A stretch of 64,000 nt of DNA, from contig NZ_JAUHLI010000001.1 of assembly GCF_036325985.1 (NCBI RefSeq), forward strand, positions 328,350 to 392,349, in the 5' to 3' direction. The stretch is from Alkalimonas cellulosilytica. GTDB taxonomy: Bacteria > Pseudomonadota > Gammaproteobacteria > Enterobacterales > Alteromonadaceae. The notes under the pieces were generated by a model, which did not search any database, was not told the DNA's origin, and worked only from the letters and a program-made list of their open reading frames with translations. Position 1 is the first letter of the stretch; each line of letters begins with the position of its first letter. Shown here piece after piece: positions 17,959 through 27,338 of the stretch. The position numbers were made by a program, and so were the translations under genes.

Positions 17959-20900
17959 TTAGAACTGAACCGTGAGCGGCTCAGTGCACTGATTGTGCTG
18001 AGCATGACACAGCTGGTAGCTAGCTTGGCTGGCATCACTACGGAACTGATCATTGTATCGGCCTGAGCGTTGAATGGTCGTGATGACAGTACCATCCCGC
18101 AACAACACCAAACCGTTGGCTTCACCATCAATTCGCAGTTGCACCAGCGTTGAGCCTGAGCGGGCACGATTCACCCGGATAAGGCTGAGCTCTGCATCAA
18201 GTGGCGGGAATACAGCACTTAGTTGCAAGGCGATCAGCAAAGGATCATGATCCGAAGTACGGTACGGATCCGCGTTATAGAAGCTTTCTGGTTTCACCAA
18301 GCCACCAGGCAGGGGGCCTTCGCTGTAGTTAAACGCCGGAATTTCATCCGAGTTGATGTGCCAGGATTTGGCCTCCAGTACCTTGGCTGCCATGGACGGA
18401 CTGGCAAACGCATGGTCTAAACTGCCGGACTCACCCATAAAGGTGTAGCTGTAGACACTGTAATCGCCGTCATTGCTTTGCACGGCCAGGTTGACATAGC
18501 CAGCGGCTTCCATTGCGGCCAGCGGATCTTCTTTGGCGTAGGCATTAAAATCACCCAGTACCAACATATCGCTGTTGCCGGAGTTGGTAGGATCGGTTTC
18601 CAACCAACGCAGCATGGCCTCGGCAGATTGAGTGCGCCAATGGTTCCAGCAGCCCTGGCCATCGCCTTGATCCGCATTCACACCGCTGGCGCTACCACAG
18701 GACTTTGCCCGTAAATGCACCGCTACAGCGGTAAATACTGCGCCTTGCTCCGTAGCAAAACTTTGCGCCAGAGCCGGACGCTGCCGCGAGGTATCAAAGT
18801 CTGGATCCACACTTGAGTCCAGTACAGCAAAATCACCATGCAGGCTGACCCGGTTGGCACGGTAGATAAAGGCCGGTTTGATGGCATCGGTGCCAAGCCA
18901 GCCAGTGGCAACATAGCTCCAGTCCGCAGTAGTGGCTGCAGCATTGAGTGCCGCCACCAAATGCTCCAGAGTAGAGTCATCGGCATCATTTTCGATTTCG
19001 ATCAAGGCAAGAACATCCGCTTCCAGAGCCTGGATGGCAGGTACCAGCTTGTCCAACTGACGGGCCAGTTCGCTCTCAGAGCGAGCTCCACGGCAGGCAA
19101 GTGCATTCGGGCCGCAGCTGTTACCGGGCAGATCGAAGGTGGTAAAGAGGTTTTCGACATTAAAGGTCGCTACCTTGATATCACCTTGTTCTACCAGTTC
19201 AGGGGCATGCGTTCGAGGGTTGCTGTTGGCGATAAAAGTGGGTGTGTTCAAATGGCGAACCCGGTAGGCACCAAAGGCATAGCTCATCACACCATCCAAA
19301 CCAGCTTGCAGCAAATAACCATTTCGGATCGGGTTGCTGGCGGAAATTTCGTTGATGCCATCTTCACCGGTGATGAAAGGCTGGCGGTTCACACCAGTCA
19401 GGCCATTATCAATGATGATTCGGTTGAGCCGGTTGCTGGCCATGACGGCCTGAGCCGCTGAACCAGGCAAGACAATCTGGGTTGGATTGTATAAACGGCC
19501 ATTGGAGACAGTAAACTCACCAAAGCGTACCGCATTAAACACATCGGTGACGGTTAAATCATCGGCGGTATGTACCCACATGCCGGCAATGCTCTCCAAC
19601 TGTTCGAAGCTGGTCGCTGGCAGGTTAAATGCCACCGGGCTGACCAGATGCAGGAGATTGCTATCACAAACGGCCAACTCACTGACATTGGATAACTGTG
19701 TTTCTTCAAAAAACTCGGCCACAGTGCCGCGTACCCGTACCAGATCACCTGGTTGCACCGGTACACCGAAACCATTGTCATAGACAAAAATACCTTCGGA
19801 TGTCATCGGGTTATTGTCATGATGCTGGTCTTTTTCCTGCAGATAGAAGCCACCCAGACCGCCGTTGTCCGTTTCCTGGAACACAGCGGTCACGACCGCT
19901 TGCAGCTGAATTTCAGCACCTTGCAACGGGCTTTGGAAACCGGCACCCTGCACCTGATGAATACGGGTGGCTGGGTTTTCACAGCTAAATACAACCGGCT
20001 CGACCGGGTTTTCTGCGGTTAGCAACAGATTGGCAAGACGCCAGGTGCTGCAGTTGCCGCTGTCAAACTGATACCGTAGTGCCAGATGCACTGAGCCACT
20101 TAATGCTGAAAGCTGCTCAAAGCCATCGAAGCGCACTGGCACATTGTTGCTGCTAAAATCATCCGGACTGATGCTGGTTAGCAACACCCAGTCTGCAGGA
20201 TTAAGCTCTGTGCCGCTGAATTGGGTAGAGTAGTAAATATCCAGATTATTGACGCCAGCAAAGCCTCGTGCGATATCGATGGCCAGGCGCTCACCGGTTT
20301 GGCCGTCGATATCAAAGGCCGGTGATACCAGCCAGCTGTCATTGGCGTTGCAGCTGCCATCAACAAAGCCAGAGAAGCTGACATTATTAAAGCCGCCATC
20401 CCATTGCCACTGCTGCTCACCCTGCAAGCTCCACTGTTGCCAGCCTTTTTCAAAAGGATTGCTGGCAAAATCACGCTGATACAGGGTAATGCGGTCGGCA
20501 TCGGCAGTCAGCGTACCTGTGACCAGCAGGTTGTCAAAACGATTATTGCCGGTAGCATTGCTAGCACCATTCAGTTCAATGCGAAAATACACACTGGTCT
20601 GATTGTTGAGTTCAGCTACTGCGGAGAAGTCATAGCTTCGTAGCTGAAAGCTGCTGCCAAGGGCGCCTGAGTCGACGGCAAATTCGGTAAAGTTTTCGCC
20701 ATCGATGGACCAGCTGATGCGGCGCTCATTAAAGCCGGTGGCGGTGCCACGTTGTGCCCAGCTGAGTTGTAAGTCCTGATAACCGGCACTGTTGATTTGA
20801 ATGACGATGGCAGCACCATTGTTGCTGGTAGCTGGTCCACCTTGCACCGACAAGCTACCACCGGCTGCATAGCCAGGCAGAGCGTTGATGGTACTGCCGG

Positions 20901-21129
20901 CAAACGACTGAATGGTGATGTAGCTGCCATTGGCTGCTGTATCTTCATTAAAGTCGGTCAGAAAAATGGTCCCTGCTCCCAGATCGGGTTGCTGCGGAAA
21001 GGAGTCCGGGTTAAACCCAAAACTGCCATCCGGCAATTCATTGAAATTTTGTGACCAGTAGGCGATGGGGGTTTGCGCCCACAAGCCAAAGGTGCATAGA
21101 AGCAGCACCAGTGCCAGTAGTTGTTTCAT
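17959..21129 (-). CDS. Secreted ExeM/NucH-family extracellular DNA endonuclease
   Basis: A 1056-residue exported protein. It has a signal peptide (residues 1-18, ending GLWAQ), two N-terminal beta-sandwich/anchor-like domains (about 25-205 and 215-375), an OB-fold domain around 390-480, and an endonuclease/exonuclease/phosphatase domain (about 640-1000). The last contains VATFNVENLF, LIEIEND, VLGDFNAYAKEDPL and the terminal SDHDPLL, the Mg-dependent DNase I-like catalytic set. ExeM and NucH degrade extracellular DNA and help loosen biofilms or scavenge phosphate. The C-terminal 70 residues form a small beta domain with two cysteines and no LPxTG or rhombosortase tail. It stands alone, convergent with the kinase gene. 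Confidence 0.88.
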   Translation of the reverse strand: MKQLLALVLLLCTFGLWAQTPIAYWSQNFNELPDGSFGFNPDSFPQQPDLGAGTIFLTDFNEDTAANGSYITIQSFAGSTINALPGYAAGGSLSVQGGPATSNNGAAIVIQINSAGYQDLQLSWAQRGTATGFNERRISWSIDGENFTEFAVDSGALGSSFQLRSYDFSAVAELNNQTSVYFRIELNGASNATGNNRFDNLLVTGTLTADADRITLYQRDFASNPFEKGWQQWSLQGEQQWQWDGGFNNVSFSGFVDGSCNANDSWLVSPAFDIDGQTGERLAIDIARGFAGVNNLDIYYSTQFSGTELNPADWVLLTSISPDDFSSNNVPVRFDGFEQLSALSGSVHLALRYQFDSGNCSTWRLANLLLTAENPVEPVVFSCENPATRIHQVQGAGFQSPLQGAEIQLQAVVTAVFQETDNGGLGGFYLQEKDQHHDNNPMTSEGIFVYDNGFGVPVQPGDLVRVRGTVAEFFEETQLSNVSELAVCDSNLLHLVSPVAFNLPATSFEQLESIAGMWVHTADDLTVTDVFNAVRFGEFTVSNGRLYNPTQIVLPGSAAQAVMASNRLNRIIIDNGLTGVNRQPFITGEDGINEISASNPIRNGYLLQAGLDGVMSYAFGAYRVRHLNTPTFIANSNPRTHAPELVEQGDIKVATFNVENLFTTFDLPGNSCGPNALACRGARSESELARQLDKLVPAIQALEADVLALIEIENDADDSTLEHLVAALNAAATTADWSYVATGWLGTDAIKPAFIYRANRVSLHGDFAVLDSSVDPDFDTSRQRPALAQSFATEQGAVFTAVAVHLRAKSCGSASGVNADQGDGQGCWNHWRTQSAEAMLRWLETDPTNSGNSDMLVLGDFNAYAKEDPLAAMEAAGYVNLAVQSNDGDYSVYSYTFMGESGSLDHAFASPSMAAKVLEAKSWHINSDEIPAFNYSEGPLPGGLVKPESFYNADPYRTSDHDPLLIALQLSAVFPPLDAELSLIRVNRARSGSTLVQLRIDGEANGLVLLRDGTVITTIQRSGRYNDQFRSDASQASYQLCHAQHNQCTEPLTVQF

Positions 21130-21336
21130 TGTTCGGTATCCGTATTATTTTCTATGGTTATGACGTGGTACGGCTGTACGTCCCGGTAAGCACTTGGCCA
21201 GTCTCATGCCAAGCGGGCATGGAGTCCAATGTGAACCTGTCACTATAAAAGTCTTTTGTGTCATTTTCATTAAATTTTTCGGCAAATGCTAAGATAGATG
21301 GGAGGGGTAGGTGGTTCTGTTAACATTTGAAGGCAT

Positions 21337-21366
21337 AAAAAAACCCGGTTGGAACCGGGTTTTTTT
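21337..21366 (-). terminator. Strong rho-independent terminator after fadE
   Basis: ACCCGGTT and AACCGGGT pair around GG, flanked by A7 on the left and T7 on the right. It works in either direction but sits 16 bases beyond the fadE stop codon on the minus strand, ahead of the nuclease gene. Confidence 0.92.
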
Positions 21367-21382
21367 GAAATCAAGCTTGGCT

Positions 21383-23851
21383 TTATGCCGCATTGACCTT
21401 GGCTGCGCTTTGCTGCTCGGAGGCCAAAAGCGCTTTGTCGGCCGCCAGATAGTTAAAGTCGAAGTCATCTACGTTGATGGTGCGCAAGCGACTGGCTTCT
21501 GCTTTTCGTAAAATCTGTGCTTCCTGCTCGGAAATCACCTTCAGCTCAAGGCCCAAGTCGGCCACTTCATTCAGACGGAAGAAAGGCAAACGCTTTTTGG
21601 CCGCTTCAGTGACTTTGTCAAACAGAGGCTCTGCCGCCAGCACATCACGCAATGCCTGCTCTACCATGCCAATCGGGTTGTTGTCTTTGCCTGCCAGATA
21701 CAAGTGGTGACCCAGTCGTGAACGGGCTTCGCATGGTGTCTGCATAATGCGGGCAACCTGGTGCTCTACTTTATCGCTTGGGCGACGCAAGGTGCGGCCC
21801 CATGGGAACACCACACGTTTGAGTACCACACCCACCAGACGGTTGGGGAAGTTATCGAACAACTCATCCAATGCCAGCTGGGCTTTGGCCAGGTTGTCTT
21901 CACAGGCCCACTGCACCAGAGGCAGATCTTGCGGCTGACGACCTTCATCCTGGAAGCGTTTTAATACGCTGGAGGTCAGGTACAACATGCTGAGAATATC
22001 TCCCAGACGGGCGGAAATACGCTCACGGCGTTTCAGATCGCCGCCGAGAGTACCCATAGCAACATCGGACATCAGCGCCAGTGCAGCACTGAAGCGGTTC
22101 ATTTGCTTGTAGTACTTGGCGGTGGCATCGCTGTAGGGAGCACTGCTAAAGGCTGCACCGGTGAATGACAACCAGAAGGTACGGAAGAAATTGCTGATGG
22201 CAAAGCCAATATGGCCAAACAAGGCCTTGTCAAAGGCTGTGACCGCAGCACGGTTGTCTTCATTATAAGCAGCCTGCAACTCCGCCAATACATAAGGATG
22301 GCAACGAATGGCACCCTGACCATAGATGATCATATTGCGGGTTAGAATATTGGCACCTTCTACCGTAATCGCTACCGGTGCGCCCTGATAACCGCGGGCC
22401 AGATAGTTGTTTGGTCCCATGCAAATGCCTTTACCGCCATGCACATCCATGGCATCAATCATCGCCAGGCGCATCCGCTCGGTAATGTGGTACTTGGTAA
22501 TGGCGGAAATCACCGAGGGTTTTTCGCCCAAATCAATGGAGCCAACCGACATGGTGGTGGAAGCGCATGCCATGTAAGCAGAGCCACCGATCCGGGCCAT
22601 CGCTTCTTCCACCCCTTCCATTTTACCGATAGGGATCTTGAACTGACGACGAATACGGGCGTAAGCACCGGTGGACATCGCAGCCGCTTTGATACCTGCG
22701 GTACTGTTGGACGGCAGGGTAATCGCGCGACCTACCGACAAACATTCAACCAGCATACGCCAGCCCTGGCCTGCCATTTTGGCGCCACCAATGATGTAAT
22801 CCAGCGGCACAAAGACATCGTTACCCTGAGTTGGGCCGTTCTGAAAGGGCACATTCAGCGGGAAGTGACGACGGCCGATTTTCACCCCTGGCGTGTCTGC
22901 CGGGATCAGTGCACAGGTGATACCTAAATCTTCTTTGTCACCTAGCAACTTGTCAGGATCTTGTAATTTAAACGCCAGGCCAAGCACAGTAGCGATAGGG
23001 GCCAGCGTGATGTAGCGCTTGTTCCAGGTAAGACGCATACCCAGCACTTCTTTGCCTTGCCACTGGCCTTTACAGACAATGCCAAAATCTGGAATCGAGC
23101 CGGCATCCGAGCCTGCTTCCGGGCTGGTGAGGGCAAAACAAGGGACATCCAGGCCTTTAGCTAACCGTGGCAGGTAATGATTTTTCTGTTCATCCGTACC
23201 GTAGTGTTGCAGCAGCTCACCCGGACCCAGTGAATTCGGTACCCCAACAATGCTGGACAACACCATGCTCTTGCTGGTCAGCTTTTGCAGCACACAGGAT
23301 TGAGCATAAGCAGAAAACTCCAGACCCCCATACTTCTTCTTGATGATCATGGCGAAGAAGCCTTTGTCTTTCAGGTATTGATAGACTTCAGGAGATAAAT
23401 CAGCGCGGTCGTGGGTGATCTCCCAGTCATCGACCATATCCAGCAGCTCTTCTACCGGACCGTCCAGAAAGGCTTGCTCTTCCGCACTTAACCGGGGAAT
23501 AGGGAAGTTATGCAACTTTTGCCAGTCTGGGTTACCACGGAATAAGTCGGCTTCCCACCAGGTGGTGCCGGCATCAATGGCTTCTTTTTCGGTACTGGAC
23601 ATTTCCGGCATGATTTTACGATACACCCCAAGCAGTGGCTGGGTGATCAGCCTCTGCCGGATAAAGGCGATATTCAGTGGCAAGGCAATCAGCAGGAATA
23701 CAATCCAGCTCACCAGGCCTACCGGGCCGACAAAAGTGCCGGCTGCCAGAGTAACAGCAATTGCAGCGGTGAACAGCGTCAGGCTGGCACGGTAATATGC
23801 CAGGATGCCAATCACAACCAGAAGTATCAGGCTAAACACAAACCCTTCCAT
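21383..23851 (-). CDS. fadE: Acyl-CoA dehydrogenase FadE
   Basis: An 822-residue enzyme, the size of E. coli FadE (814). Two to three N-terminal hydrophobic segments (residues 1-65) are followed by the flavin-binding acyl-CoA dehydrogenase fold (ALTSPEAGSDAGS, TWNKRYITLAPIA, MDVHGGKGICMGPNNYLARGYQGAPVAITVEGANILTRN split over about 250-520) and the DUF1974 C-terminal domain. It performs the first step of fatty-acid beta-oxidation, making trans-2-enoyl-CoA and reducing FAD. AGGAG precedes the ATG. A FadR-like operator overlaps the promoter region, so it is likely repressed in the absence of long-chain acyl-CoA. It is a single-gene unit. Confidence 0.95.
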   Translation of the reverse strand: MEGFVFSLILLVVIGILAYYRASLTLFTAAIAVTLAAGTFVGPVGLVSWIVFLLIALPLNIAFIRQRLITQPLLGVYRKIMPEMSSTEKEAIDAGTTWWEADLFRGNPDWQKLHNFPIPRLSAEEQAFLDGPVEELLDMVDDWEITHDRADLSPEVYQYLKDKGFFAMIIKKKYGGLEFSAYAQSCVLQKLTSKSMVLSSIVGVPNSLGPGELLQHYGTDEQKNHYLPRLAKGLDVPCFALTSPEAGSDAGSIPDFGIVCKGQWQGKEVLGMRLTWNKRYITLAPIATVLGLAFKLQDPDKLLGDKEDLGITCALIPADTPGVKIGRRHFPLNVPFQNGPTQGNDVFVPLDYIIGGAKMAGQGWRMLVECLSVGRAITLPSNSTAGIKAAAMSTGAYARIRRQFKIPIGKMEGVEEAMARIGGSAYMACASTTMSVGSIDLGEKPSVISAITKYHITERMRLAMIDAMDVHGGKGICMGPNNYLARGYQGAPVAITVEGANILTRNMIIYGQGAIRCHPYVLAELQAAYNEDNRAAVTAFDKALFGHIGFAISNFFRTFWLSFTGAAFSSAPYSDATAKYYKQMNRFSAALALMSDVAMGTLGGDLKRRERISARLGDILSMLYLTSSVLKRFQDEGRQPQDLPLVQWACEDNLAKAQLALDELFDNFPNRLVGVVLKRVVFPWGRTLRRPSDKVEHQVARIMQTPCEARSRLGHHLYLAGKDNNPIGMVEQALRDVLAAEPLFDKVTEAAKKRLPFFRLNEVADLGLELKVISEQEAQILRKAEASRLRTINVDDFDFNYLAADKALLASEQQSAAKVNAA

Positions 23852-23862
23852 AACTATCTCCT

Positions 23863-23881
23863 AAGAGGTCTGACCACTAAT
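23863..23881. promoter_or_regulatory. FadR-like operator upstream of fadE
   Basis: On the minus strand the site reads TTAGTGGTCAGACCTCTTA. It is a near-perfect dyad around a central A and contains the GGTCnGACC core of enterobacterial FadR sites (as in TGGTCnGACCT). It lies between the predicted -10 box and the fadE ribosome site, where binding would block transcription. Confidence 0.65.
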
Positions 23882-23889
23882 TTCTAAGA

Positions 23890-23916
23890 GTATATTCTTC
23901 CCAGACAACTTGCAAG
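23890..23916 (-). promoter_or_regulatory. Predicted fadE promoter
   Basis: On the minus strand TTGCAA (23916-23911) and TATACT (23895-23890) are 15 bases apart, a little shorter than ideal. The FadR-like site begins 8 bases downstream of the -10 box and so covers the expected transcription start. Confidence 0.45.
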
Positions 23917-24047
23917 CCTTTCGATGGGGCTCGGTTGTTTACTTGTACAAAGCGCTTTACATCTGTTGATACGGGAAAGTATAGTCGGTTGGCTCACTTT
24001 TAGCGCTGTATCAGCGTGCCTGCCAATCAGAAAGGGGTTTGTAGTTC

Positions 24048-24812
24048 ATGTGTGAATTGCTCGGGATGTCGGCAAATGTGCCTACCGATATTTGTTTTAG
24101 CTTTAAAGGATTGAAAGAGCGGGGCGGTCGGACCGGACCGCACCGGGATGGGTGGGGGGTGGCTTTTTATGAAGGGAAAGGGGTTTGTACCTTTAAAGAT
24201 GCACTGCCAAGTTATGAGTCTGAGATTGCCCGTCTGGTTAGTGACTATCCGATTAAAAGCTGTGCTGTAGTAGCACATATCCGTCAAGCCAACCGTGGCA
24301 GGGTGAGTTTGCAAAATACCCATCCTTTCACCCGGGAGCTCTGGGGCCGTTACTGGACCTATGCCCACAATGGCCAGCTGTTTGATTACAAAAATCTGCC
24401 GGTTGATCGTTTCCAGCCAGTTGGAACCACCGACAGTGAACGCGCTTTTTGCTATTTGATGAGCGAGCTGGATAAACGCTACCCAAACAAACCTCGTTCA
24501 CGAAAGGCCGCGTTTCGTTTTTTGCAAAAGAAAGCCAAAACCCTGCAGCAGTTAGGAGTGTTTAATATGCTGCTGACCGATGGTGAATACCTGTTGACCT
24601 ACTGCACCACTAAATTGCACTGGATCACCCGGCGAGCGCCTTTTGGCATCGCCCGCTTATCGGATGTGGATGTCGATATTGATTTCTCCCGTGAAACTAC
24701 GCCAAAGGATGTAGTGACTGTGATTGCCACTGAGCCACTGACCCTGAATGAGCAGTGGCATAAAATGCAGCCAGGAGAAAGCCAGTTGTTTCGTTACGGT
24801 GAGCCTATTTAA
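24048..24812 (+). CDS. Class II glutamine amidotransferase (YafJ-like)
   Basis: A 254-residue protein beginning MCELLGMSANVPTD. After removal of Met1 the N-terminal cysteine would be the catalytic nucleophile of an Ntn-type glutaminase. GRTGPHRDGWGVAFYEGKG, VAHIRQANRGRVSLQNTHPF and TYAHNGQL match the GATase_4/YafJ family. It has no attached synthase domain, so the ammonia acceptor is unknown. AAAGGGG lies about nine bases before the ATG. The gene runs opposite to its neighbours, and its last codons overlap by 4 bases with the convergent DUF3108 gene. Confidence 0.9.
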   Translation: MCELLGMSANVPTDICFSFKGLKERGGRTGPHRDGWGVAFYEGKGVCTFKDALPSYESEIARLVSDYPIKSCAVVAHIRQANRGRVSLQNTHPFTRELWGRYWTYAHNGQLFDYKNLPVDRFQPVGTTDSERAFCYLMSELDKRYPNKPRSRKAAFRFLQKKAKTLQQLGVFNMLLTDGEYLLTYCTTKLHWITRRAPFGIARLSDVDVDIDFSRETTPKDVVTVIATEPLTLNEQWHKMQPGESQLFRYGEPI

Positions 24813-25588
24813 GGCTTTGAGATAGCAGCTGTTTCGCTGGTCTGTTGCCAGTGCACTTTATGCAGCTGCACATCGACTTGTTCGACATTGTTTTCGCCAT
24901 GCCAGATACGAACCAGTAAGTAGTCGAGGTCTGGAGCAACCCAGGCGTAAATTTGCCGGTCTGAATCTTCTTCGACCCGCTCAATACGATAGGCCATCAC
25001 ATTGCCGTAGGGCAGAGGCAGCAACTCTTTGGTGACCACCCGAAAATCATAGGTTTTTGGATCGCCCCGCCGATTCAGGACTTCATAGCTGAATGTGCGC
25101 TTGCCGGCCGCCAGATCAATCGCCAGTTGCTGATGATAACTGAGCTGATCCAGCCAGTTATCATCCCATTGATGGGACTTCAACTCACCTTTGCTGCCTT
25201 CGCGCAGTTCTTCTTTGACTGGATCCAGGGTCAGGACGTAGTTACGGCTTGGCCCGGTACCACTGCGGTTCATGCGGTATGTCAGCGGTTGTACCTGCGC
25301 ACCACGCATTGTAAATTGTGTTTGTTCTTCCCTGCGATCACGAAACACCATCCAGCTGATTTCGCTACGATACCGCAGGGTATAGACACCATCGTCCTTT
25401 TTCAGCTCACGCTCGGCTTTGCCGTGACTACGGCCATTGCGGTAGACCACATACTCAGCTTGATAGGGGGCAAGCTCCAATGGCAGCTCGTCCGGGGCCG
25501 ATGTCGCCGCGAATGGTGCCACCAGCAGCGGTAAGCATAAAAAAGGCGCCCGCAGGCGCCATTCAGAGATCGTACTCATCATCGTCAT
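24809..25588 (-). CDS. DUF3108 domain exported protein
   Basis: A 259-residue protein if started at the ATG at 25588 (MTMMSTISEWRL); ATGs at 25594, 25582 and 25579 are also possible. A signal peptide with a hydrophobic core PFLCLPLLVAPFAA and cleavage after ATSA is clear. The rest (YQAEYVVYRNGRSHGKAERELKK...) is a DUF3108 beta-rich periplasmic domain of unknown function. The gene begins within the last codons of purN, and a strong purN terminator lies inside its signal-peptide codons, so its expression depends on read-through or an internal start. This purN-DUF3108 order recurs in related bacteria as far as I recall. Confidence 0.82.
   Translation of the reverse strand: MTMMSTISEWRLRAPFLCLPLLVAPFAATSAPDELPLELAPYQAEYVVYRNGRSHGKAERELKKDDGVYTLRYRSEISWMVFRDRREEQTQFTMRGAQVQPLTYRMNRSGTGPSRNYVLTLDPVKEELREGSKGELKSHQWDDNWLDQLSYHQQLAIDLAAGKRTFSYEVLNRRGDPKTYDFRVVTKELLPLPYGNVMAYRIERVEEDSDRQIYAWVAPDLDYLLVRIWHGENNVEQVDVQLHKVHWQQTSETAAISKP
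25539..25560 (-). terminator. Rho-independent terminator just after purN, inside the DUF3108 gene
   Basis: On the minus strand GGCGCC-TGCG-GGCGCC is followed directly by six T. It begins 3 bases after the purN stop codon. The same bases encode part of the DUF3108 signal peptide, an arrangement that suggests attenuation of the downstream gene. Confidence 0.85.
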
Positions 25589-26219
25589 GGGCATATCCGT
25601 ATTGCGGTAATGGTTCATCATCCAACAAGGCTTGTTGGCCTTGCTGACGTAAACGTCCCTGACAAAACCAGCGGATCACCAAAGGGTAGATACGGTATTC
25701 CTGCTCATGCACCCGTTCGGCCACTGTCTCTGCATCGTCGTCAGAAAATATCGGGACTTTGGCTTGCAATACCACCGGACCACCATCCAACTCTTCGGTA
25801 ACAAAGTGAACACTGCAACCGTGCATTTGGTCACCAGCTTCAATGGCGCGCTGATGGGTTCGCAAGCCTTGATACTTCGGCAACAAAGATGGGTGAATGT
25901 TCAATAATTTACCGGAAAAGTGCTGTACAAAGCCCGGCGACAGGATGCGCATAAAGCCAGCCAGTACTACCAAATCCGGTGTGAATTGCTCAATCAGCTG
26001 CTGCAACGCCAGATCATAGCTTTCACGGCTAGCATAGTCGCTATGGGCCAGGCAGTGGGCACTGCTCCCGGCCTCTCGTGCCCTTAGCAGGCCATAGGCA
26101 TCGGCTTTATTGGAAATAACAGCCGTGACTTTGCCGGCGATAAAGCCGGAAGCGCAGGCATCCAGAATTGCCTGCAAGTTACTGCCATTACCGGAGATCA
26201 GTACAACAATGGATTTCAT
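25563..26219 (-). CDS. purN: Phosphoribosylglycinamide formyltransferase PurN
   Basis: A 218-residue enzyme of purine synthesis that transfers a formyl group from 10-formyl-tetrahydrofolate to GAR. It shows the N-terminal phosphate loop VLISGNGSNLQAI, the catalytic segment GFMRILSPGFVQHFSGKLLNIHPSLLPKYQG split over about 85-120 (with N106 and H108-type residues) and HFVTEELDGGPVV containing the catalytic Asp. It follows purM by 8 bases on the same strand, as in E. coli. It has a short acidic tail (DDDEYDL) and is followed at once by a strong terminator. Confidence 0.96.
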   Translation of the reverse strand: MKSIVVLISGNGSNLQAILDACASGFIAGKVTAVISNKADAYGLLRAREAGSSAHCLAHSDYASRESYDLALQQLIEQFTPDLVVLAGFMRILSPGFVQHFSGKLLNIHPSLLPKYQGLRTHQRAIEAGDQMHGCSVHFVTEELDGGPVVLQAKVPIFSDDDAETVAERVHEQEYRIYPLVIRWFCQGRLRQQGQQALLDDEPLPQYGYAHDDDEYDL

Positions 26220-26227
26220 GCCTGCCC

Positions 26228-27268
26228 TTAACGGATGATCACTTGCTCTTCACTGTCGGTAGCAGTCTGGATCTCGCCCAGGTGCCAGGCCGTTTCACCA
26301 GCCTGTTGCAGCATGGTCAAAGCGGCAGGTAGCGCCTCGGCAGGCACCACCACAATCATGCCAACACCGCAGTTGAAGGTACGGTACATTTCATGGGTTG
26401 TGACATTGCCTTGTTGCTGCAACCAGGTAAAGATGGCTGGCCATTGCCAGCTACTCCCATTGATCACTGCTTTGCTACCTTCTGGTAAAACACGGGGAAT
26501 GTTCTCCCAAAAACCACCACCCGTGATATGGCACAGAGCATGAACCGGGTGCTGTTTAATCAGGCTGAGCAGGTTTTTTACATAAATCCGGGTGGGTTCC
26601 AGCAAATGATCGGCAATCGGCTTACCGGCTAGCTCGGTATCTGCTGACTGACCACTGACCTCCAGGATCTTACGGATCAAAGAGAAACCATTGGAATGCG
26701 GGCCGGATGATGCCAACGCGATCAGTTGATCGCCGGCTTGTACCTTGCTGCCATCAATCAGCTCTGATTTTTCAACCACACCCACACAAAAGCCAGCGAT
26801 GTCGTAATCATCACCATGGTACATGCCTGGCATTTCGGCCGTTTCACCACCCACCAAAGCACAGCCTGATTGGGCACAGCCATCGGCAATGCCTTCCACC
26901 ACGGTTGCCGCTGTGTCCACATCCAGCTTACCAGTAGCGTAGTAATCCAGGAAAAACAAAGGTTCTGCGCCTTGTACAATCAAGTCATTGACGCACATAG
27001 CAACCAGGTCAACACCAACCCCATCATGGCGTTTTAAATCCATTGCTAAACGCAGCTTGGTACCCACACCATCGGTGCCTGAGACCAATACTGGCTCTTT
27101 GTAGCCAGCCGGGATTTGGCACAGGGCACCGAAACCACCTAAGCCACCCATGACTTCAGGGCGATGGGTGCGTTTGACTGCCCCCTTAATACGATCGACC
27201 AGAGCGTTACCTGCATCGATATCGACACCGGCGTCTTTGTAACTTAGGGATGGATTTTGGTTGCTCAC
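26228..27268 (-). CDS. purM: Phosphoribosylformylglycinamidine cyclo-ligase PurM
   Basis: A 346-residue AIR synthetase, equal in length to E. coli PurM (345). SLSYKDAGVDIDAGNALVDRIK at the N-terminus, GTDGVGTKLRLA, GGETAEMPGMY and GGGFWENIPRVLP are family signatures for ATP and FGAM binding. The start is the GTG at 27268 (MSNQNPS), which has GAGG six bases upstream; an in-frame TTG four codons earlier is less likely. It heads the purM-purN unit. I looked for a PurR box upstream and found no convincing one. Confidence 0.95.
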   Translation of the reverse strand: MSNQNPSLSYKDAGVDIDAGNALVDRIKGAVKRTHRPEVMGGLGGFGALCQIPAGYKEPVLVSGTDGVGTKLRLAMDLKRHDGVGVDLVAMCVNDLIVQGAEPLFFLDYYATGKLDVDTAATVVEGIADGCAQSGCALVGGETAEMPGMYHGDDYDIAGFCVGVVEKSELIDGSKVQAGDQLIALASSGPHSNGFSLIRKILEVSGQSADTELAGKPIADHLLEPTRIYVKNLLSLIKQHPVHALCHITGGGFWENIPRVLPEGSKAVINGSSWQWPAIFTWLQQQGNVTTHEMYRTFNCGVGMIVVVPAEALPAALTMLQQAGETAWHLGEIQTATDSEEQVIIR

Positions 27269-27338
27269 GGCATTCCTCAATTGAACAAGGGCTGAAAATG
27301 GTCGCTATTTTACCTGCATAATCATTGCGACAAAAGCA

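Noticed and set aside
27269..27338. PurR operator before purM
   Set aside because: GCAATGATTATGC looks loosely similar but has the wrong spacing and core for the PurR box.
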